DNA of 64,000 nucleotides, taken from Clostridia bacterium. GTDB lineage: Bacteria > Bacillota > Clostridia > UMGS1840 > HGM11507. Where the stretch lies: NCBI GenBank assembly GCA_017414505.1, contig JAFQLQ010000031.1, forward strand, positions 1 through 64,000. The letters run 5' to 3'. Below are positions 56,321-64,000 of the stretch, piece after piece. Numbering within the stretch: the stretch's first letter is position 1; each line of letters starts with the position of its first letter. The translations under genes and the position numbers were made by a program. A model generated the notes under the pieces. It searched no databases. It was not told the origin of the DNA and worked only from the letters and a program-made list of their open reading frames with translations.

Positions 56321-58045
56321 ATGAGAAAATTAATGCTTGGCAACGAAGCAGTTGCCAGAGGCTTATATGAAGCCGGTGTTTCGGTTGTTTCATCTTACCC
56401 GGGTACACCCAGTACGGAAATTACCGAATGCGTTGCTAAATTCAATGAAATAGATGCTGAATGGGCTCCCAATGAAAAGGTTGCTCTTGAAGTTGCAATC
56501 GGTTCATCAATTTCCGGAGTTCGTTCTTTTGCGGCAATGAAACATGTTGGATTAAATGTTGCGGCAGATCCGTTGTTTACAGCATCCTATACAGGTGTTA
56601 ACGGAGGACTTGTGCTTGTTGTTGCTGATGACCAGGGGCTACATTCTTCTCAGAATGAGCAGGATTCAAGAAACTATGCTCTGGCTGCAAAACTTCCTAT
56701 GGTTGAACCTTCTGACAGTATGGAAGCTAAAGAATATACTAAGTTGTGCTATGAAATTTCCGAAAAATTTGATACTCCGGTAATTTTAAGAATGTCTACA
56801 AGAGTTTCTCATTCTCAGAGTATTGTTGAACTTAACGACAGAACTGAAGTTCAGCCAAAAGAGTATAAAAAAGATATTCAGAAATATGTAATGATGCCTG
56901 CAATGGCTAAAAAAAGACACATTGTTGTTGAGGAAAGAATCTGTAATTTAAGAGAATATGCAGAAACCTCTCCTTTAAACAGAGTGGAATATAACGATAA
57001 AAAAATTGGTATTATCACATCCGGTATCGCATATCAGTATGCAAAGGAAGCAGTTCCGAATGCATCCTTCTTAAAACTTGGTATGGTTCATCCTATGCCT
57101 GAAAAATTAATTAAGGATTTCTGTGAAGCTTGCGAAGTCGTTTATGTTTGCGAAGAACTTGATGATTTTATAGAAACATATATCAGAAAAATTGGAATTA
57201 CAAACATCCACGGAAAAGATGTATTTTCACGTCTTGGAGAGCTTAGTGCTGAAATTGTAAGAGAAAAAATTCTTGGAATAAAACCCGAATATACTCCTCT
57301 TACAGAACAGATTCCTGTAAGACCGCCGGTGCTTTGTCCCGGATGCCCTCACAGAGGTATTTTCTATGTTTTAAACAAGCTTAAACTAACAGTAAGCGGA
57401 GATATAGGATGTTATACATTGGGTTCTATGGCACCTCTATCTGCAATTGATACCTGTATCTGTATGGGTGCTTCCATCAGCTCTGCACACGGTATTTTCA
57501 AAGGCAATAAAGAGCTTGCAAAGAAAAATGTTGCTGTTATCGGTGATTCAACCTTTATTCATTCCGGTATAACAAGTCTTATTGATATTACATACAATCA
57601 GGGTGCTTCAACAGTTATTATACTTGATAACTCAATTACAGGTATGACAGGCCATCAGCAGAATCCTACAACCGGTTACACTTTAAAAGGCGATCCTACT
57701 GCAAAAGTTGACCTTGAGGCATTATGTAAGTCGATTGGTGTAACCAATATAAGAGTTGCCGATCCATTTGATGTTGAAGAAATGGAAAAAGTAATAAAAG
57801 AAGAGCTTGCAAAGGATGAACCTTCCGTAATTATTTCAAGACGTCCGTGCGCACTTCTTAAATCTGTTAAATACGATAACAATGTTAAGGTTGATGCAAA
57901 CAAATGTATCGGATGCAAAATGTGTATGAAGATTGGTTGTCCTGCCATTACAATGAAAGACGGAAAAATGGTAATTAACGAAACACTTTGTAACAATTGC
58001 GGTTTATGTAGTAATATCTGCAAAATCGGTGCAATTTCTAAGTAA
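56321..58045 (+). CDS. iorA: Indolepyruvate:ferredoxin oxidoreductase, alpha subunit
   Basis: A 574-residue TPP-dependent enzyme. With IorB it converts aryl pyruvates (from Trp, Phe, Tyr) plus CoA to arylacetyl-CoA, CO2 and reduced ferredoxin. Seen: the N-terminal pyrimidine-binding domain (GNEAVARGLYEAGVSVVSSYPGTPSTEI), the TPP motif GDIGCYTLG and GDSTFIHSG. The C-terminal 2[4Fe-4S] ferredoxin domain has CIGCKMCMKIGCP near 528 and CNNCGLCSNICK near 557. The length is slightly below typical (about 600). It leads the operon. Confidence 0.95.
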   Translation: MRKLMLGNEAVARGLYEAGVSVVSSYPGTPSTEITECVAKFNEIDAEWAPNEKVALEVAIGSSISGVRSFAAMKHVGLNVAADPLFTASYTGVNGGLVLVVADDQGLHSSQNEQDSRNYALAAKLPMVEPSDSMEAKEYTKLCYEISEKFDTPVILRMSTRVSHSQSIVELNDRTEVQPKEYKKDIQKYVMMPAMAKKRHIVVEERICNLREYAETSPLNRVEYNDKKIGIITSGIAYQYAKEAVPNASFLKLGMVHPMPEKLIKDFCEACEVVYVCEELDDFIETYIRKIGITNIHGKDVFSRLGELSAEIVREKILGIKPEYTPLTEQIPVRPPVLCPGCPHRGIFYVLNKLKLTVSGDIGCYTLGSMAPLSAIDTCICMGASISSAHGIFKGNKELAKKNVAVIGDSTFIHSGITSLIDITYNQGASTVIILDNSITGMTGHQQNPTTGYTLKGDPTAKVDLEALCKSIGVTNIRVADPFDVEEMEKVIKEELAKDEPSVIISRRPCALLKSVKYDNNVKVDANKCIGCKMCMKIGCPAITMKDGKMVINETLCNNCGLCSNICKIGAISK

Positions 58046-58059
58046 TGGAGGGATATAAA

Positions 58060-58635
58060 ATGAGTGATACAAAATCAATTATGATAGTTGGTGTAGGTGG
58101 TCAGGGAACATTGCTGGCAAGCAGAATTCTTGGTAACCTGCTTATAAAAAAAGGCTACGACGTTAAAATGAGCGAAGTTCACGGTATGGCACAGAGAGGC
58201 GGCAGCGTTGTAACTTATGTTCGTTACGGTAAAAGTGTTGCTTCTCCTATAGTTTCTATTGGTGAAGCCGATATAATTCTTGCTTTTGAAGAGCTTGAAG
58301 CTTTAAGATGGGCTGAATATATCAAAAAAGACGGAAAAATCATTATGAACAAACAGGTTATCGAACCAATGCCGGTTATAACGGGTGCTATGGAATATCC
58401 GGAAAATATTTCGGAAAAAATAAGAGAATTTTCATCAAATATAGTTGAAGTCGATGCACTTTCTCTTGCGCTTAAAGCAGGAAACGCAAAAGCCGTAAAC
58501 GTAGCGCTTATTGGTGTTATGGCTAAATCAACCGATTTTTCACAGGAAGAATGGCTTGATGCAATAAAGGAAACTGTTCCGGAAAAATTTGTTGATGTTA
58601 ATATAAAAGCATTTAATGAAGGGTATAATAAATAA
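58060..58635 (+). CDS. iorB: Indolepyruvate:ferredoxin oxidoreductase, beta subunit
   Basis: A 191-residue gamma-domain subunit of the 2-oxoacid:ferredoxin oxidoreductase superfamily. The CoA-binding-type motif GVGGQGTLLASRIL is at 11-24, and EVHGMAQRGGSVVTYVR follows, both diagnostic. ATG at 58060 lies behind TGGAGGG; the frame's first ATG at 58045 overlaps the iorA stop and has no site of its own. It is followed after 12 bases by an ACT protein, without the paaK gene often found here. Confidence 0.95.
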   Translation: MSDTKSIMIVGVGGQGTLLASRILGNLLIKKGYDVKMSEVHGMAQRGGSVVTYVRYGKSVASPIVSIGEADIILAFEELEALRWAEYIKKDGKIIMNKQVIEPMPVITGAMEYPENISEKIREFSSNIVEVDALSLALKAGNAKAVNVALIGVMAKSTDFSQEEWLDAIKETVPEKFVDVNIKAFNEGYNK

Positions 58636-58647
58636 GGAGAAATTATT

Positions 58648-59075
58648 ATGACAGTTAATCAGGTATCCGTATTTCTTGAAAATACAAAAGGAAGAATCTG
58701 CAGTGTTGCAGAGGCTTTAAAAGCAAATAATATAAATATGATTGGTATTTCAATTGCCGATACAGCGGATTTCGGTATACTAAGAATAGTAGTTGCAGAA
58801 CCCGAAAAAGCTTATGACGTTCTTAAAAAGAATGGTTTTATGGTTGAATTAACAGAAGTTCTTGCAATAAGTGTGGATGACCAGCCGGGCGGACTTGCAG
58901 ATGCTTTTAAAATTTTCAATGATAACGAAATTGAAATTGAATACTTGTATGCAGTAAAAAGAGCTGCTGACGGAAAAGCTGTTCTTGTAGTTAAAACTCC
59001 CGATGTTGATCATGCAGCTGCACTTGCCAATACAAAAGGCGTTAAACTACTTACAAAGGAAGAATTTTATTCATT

Positions 59076-59079
<4 letters not shown>
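58648..59079 (+). CDS. Tandem ACT-domain protein
   Basis: A 143-residue protein made of two ACT domains: VSVFLENTKGRICSVAEALKANNINM at the start and VDDQPGGLADAFKIFNDNEIEIEYLY from about 72. ACT pairs bind amino acids and act as sensors. Proteins of this type follow iorAB in many anaerobes and may control aryl-acid metabolism. It overlaps the next gene by 4 bases (ATGA). Confidence 0.9.
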
Positions 59080-62322
<3,243 letters not shown>

Positions 62323-62344
62323 GAATATTGTAATAATTTTGTAT

Positions 62345-62373
62345 TTGTATTCCTTGTTATGCTATGTTATAAT
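62345..62373 (+). promoter_or_regulatory. Sigma-A promoter of the amidase gene
   Basis: TTGTAT (62345-62350), 17 bases, TATAAT (62368-62373). A second TATAAT overlaps a few bases downstream. Confidence 0.55.
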
Positions 62374-62408
62374 TATAATGTTAAACTGTATAATAAGGGT
62401 GTGAATAT

Positions 62409-63893
62409 ATGAAAAAAAATAATAAAAAGCGTATTATTGCATTAATTATAGCAGCATTGTTGTTAATTAATATTATTGCAATGATTGTTCCGCTTTTCAG
62501 TGTAAATGCAGCAAAAATGTACACAACAGCTCTTAACATAGATAATCAGGTTGTTTTTTACAGTGCACCCGAGGTTACTATTATGTATAATGATAATGTT
62601 GTTGCCTGTGATACACCACCTGTTATTATGGAAGACCGTACATTAGTTCCTGTAAGAGCTGTTTTTGAAAAAATTGGTTCTGCGGTGTCGTGGGATGCTT
62701 CTGAAAGAAAGGTAAATGTAACCGGCAAAGGTAAAGATATTGTTCTTTTTATAGATAACAATGTTGCCACAGTTAACAACGAAGCTTACACAATGGATGT
62801 AACTGCAAAAATAATAAATAACAGAACTTATGTTCCGCTAAGATTTATAGCGGAACATTCCGGTCTGAATGTTAACTGGGACGGAAACAATTATGTTGCA
62901 AAAATGTTTGAACCTACTGATAATGAAATAAAAAATATAACATACAGTAATTCGGGTGATAATTTTGTTGTCCGTATTGACGGAACATCCGAGATGAATT
63001 ATAGTCATATGACCTTGTCTGATCCGGAAAGGCTTGTAATAGATTTTAAAAACGCATTTTTGAAATTCGGCAATATAACGATGAATGAAAATGAATATGT
63101 TTCCGGAATGCGTTATTCGCAGTTTTCACTTTCACCCAACACTGTAAGAGTTGTTTTTGATATTAAAGATATAACAAAATTTAAAATTGAAAAAAACGGT
63201 ACTCAGCTTATGATAATTTTCGGAACCGATGTAGAGTCGGCTATTCCTGAAATTAATGAATCCGAAACCAAAGAACCGGAGGTTTTTGTACCTGCATCAT
63301 CGGTTGACGGAATAAGAGTAGTTGTTCTTGATCCCGGTCATGGCGGAAGCGATCCCGGCGCAATCGGAAAAGATGCTTTCGGTAACGAAGTTTTACAGGA
63401 AAAAGATCCTAATCTTGCAATTGCACTTATTGTTGAACAGCGCCTTTTAAATGCAGGTGTAACTGTGTATATGACAAGAAAAGACGATACATATGTAACC
63501 TTGTCAGGCAGATATAATTATGCTAACGGAAAAAATGCGGATTTATTCTGCAGTATTCACAATAACGCATCAGAAAACTTTGATTTAAGCGGAACTATGA
63601 CAATGTATGCATATGATGAAGCTAAGGAAGGATATACCATTTCCGGTAAAGAGTATGCTTCAATTATGCAAAAACATATGGTAAAGGCTTTGGGTTCAAA
63701 GGATCTGAAAGCAAGAAAAAATTCTGCTCTGGCAGTTGTACGAGGTACAAATATGCCTGCAGTTATAACTGAATCGCTTTTTGTAAGCAACGAAGGCGAC
63801 AGAAATCGTTTGCTTGACAGTAACACACTGAGTGTTATTGCAAATGCAATTGCAGATGGAATATTAGAAGTATTGGAGAAGATAGAATGTTAA
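62409..63893 (+). CDS. Secreted N-acetylmuramoyl-L-alanine amidase with stalk and AMIN domains
   Basis: A 494-residue wall hydrolase. A signal anchor lies at about 10-32. A copper amine oxidase N-like stalk domain follows (about 55-165; MEDRTLVPVRAVFEKIG and NNRTYVPLRFIAEHSG), then an AMIN domain (about 170-285; peptidoglycan targeting), then an Amidase_3 catalytic domain from about 300. The four residues of the zinc site are present: His311 (DPGHGGSDPG), Glu331 (LQEKDPN), His384 (SIHNNAS), Glu455 (ITESLF). It cuts the amide between MurNAc and L-Ala during growth or division. It overlaps yhbY by 7 bases. Confidence 0.95.
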   Translation: MKKNNKKRIIALIIAALLLINIIAMIVPLFSVNAAKMYTTALNIDNQVVFYSAPEVTIMYNDNVVACDTPPVIMEDRTLVPVRAVFEKIGSAVSWDASERKVNVTGKGKDIVLFIDNNVATVNNEAYTMDVTAKIINNRTYVPLRFIAEHSGLNVNWDGNNYVAKMFEPTDNEIKNITYSNSGDNFVVRIDGTSEMNYSHMTLSDPERLVIDFKNAFLKFGNITMNENEYVSGMRYSQFSLSPNTVRVVFDIKDITKFKIEKNGTQLMIIFGTDVESAIPEINESETKEPEVFVPASSVDGIRVVVLDPGHGGSDPGAIGKDAFGNEVLQEKDPNLAIALIVEQRLLNAGVTVYMTRKDDTYVTLSGRYNYANGKNADLFCSIHNNASENFDLSGTMTMYAYDEAKEGYTISGKEYASIMQKHMVKALGSKDLKARKNSALAVVRGTNMPAVITESLFVSNEGDRNRLLDSNTLSVIANAIADGILEVLEKIEC

Positions 63894-64000
63894 CAGGAAA
63901 ACAAAGAGCTTATTTAAGAGGTATAGCAAACACAGTTCAGTGCCTTTATCAGATTGGTAAAGAGGGTATAACCGATAACGTGATTGCTCAGTTTGATGAT
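63887..64000 (+). CDS. yhbY: YhbY-type RNA-binding protein, N-terminal part (3' end outside window)
   Basis: The first 38 codons of a CRM-domain protein: MLTGKQRAYLRGIANTVQ, then YQIGKEGI, match the YhbY family, which binds pre-50S ribosomal RNA. ATG at 63887 lies inside the end of the amidase gene (7-base overlap), with TTGGAGA about 8 bases upstream. The gene continues beyond the window. Confidence 0.9.
   Translation, partial: MLTGKQRAYLRGIANTVQCLYQIGKEGITDNVIAQFDD

Overview
The window is AT-rich DNA from a bacterium. Strong Shine-Dalgarno sites of the AGGAGG type, textbook sigma-A promoters (TTGACA-17-TATAAT), several TTG starts, S-layer-homology (SLH) surface proteins, a FeS-EtfA lactate dehydrogenase complex, indolepyruvate:ferredoxin oxidoreductase, a glycyl radical enzyme and the gmk-rpoZ-priA-def-fmt order all point to an anaerobic member of the Clostridia (Bacillota). 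Genus cannot be fixed from the sequence alone. Nearly all genes lie on the + strand. I see no rRNA, tRNA, CRISPR array, insertion sequence or prophage.

Layout. 1-1640: the 3' end of an unknown gene, a small orphan gene, a wrecked methyltransferase and a LUD-domain protein. 1655-9486: housekeeping run lon, engB, hisS, aspS, a small export-family membrane protein and metK, closed by a terminator. 9523-15227: a probable lactate operon (HAD phosphatase, nickel-dependent LarA-type racemase, EtfB, FeS-EtfA, GlcD/LctD-type flavin dehydrogenase, Dabb protein). The set resembles the electron-confurcating lactate dehydrogenase system of Acetobacterium woodii. 15207-21177: two AraC regulators, two Gfo/Idh/MocA oxidoreductases and two sugar-isomerase TIM barrels. 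21162-40630: a surface glycan acquisition and degradation locus: a secreted stalk-domain protein, an LplB/LplC-type ABC importer with its lipoprotein, two SLH proteins, a cytoplasmic and a secreted copy of the same beta-propeller family, LamG proteins, a membrane AraC sensor-regulator and ribulokinase. 40637-42745 (minus): a divergent glycyl radical enzyme behind a consensus promoter with a perfect palindrome inside it.

42872-45211: serC-serA. 45267-55185 and on to 56196: rsmD, coaD, a coiled-coil protein, mutS2, a membrane protein, then yicC-remA-gmk-rpoZ-priA-def-fmt. 56216-62322: iorA-iorB-ACT-PLP lyase-ligA. 62345-64000: a secreted amidase and the start of yhbY.

The parts fit a saccharolytic, fermentative anaerobe. 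Glycans would be captured at the S-layer, oligosaccharides imported by the ABC system (whose ATPase must lie elsewhere) and processed by oxidoreductases, isomerases and a kinase, while lactate and aromatic amino acid metabolism exchange electrons with ferredoxin. The most novel material is the paired inside/outside beta-propeller family with its SLH and LamG partners, the glycyl radical enzyme with an unusual cysteine loop and an operator-like promoter, and the lactate operon.
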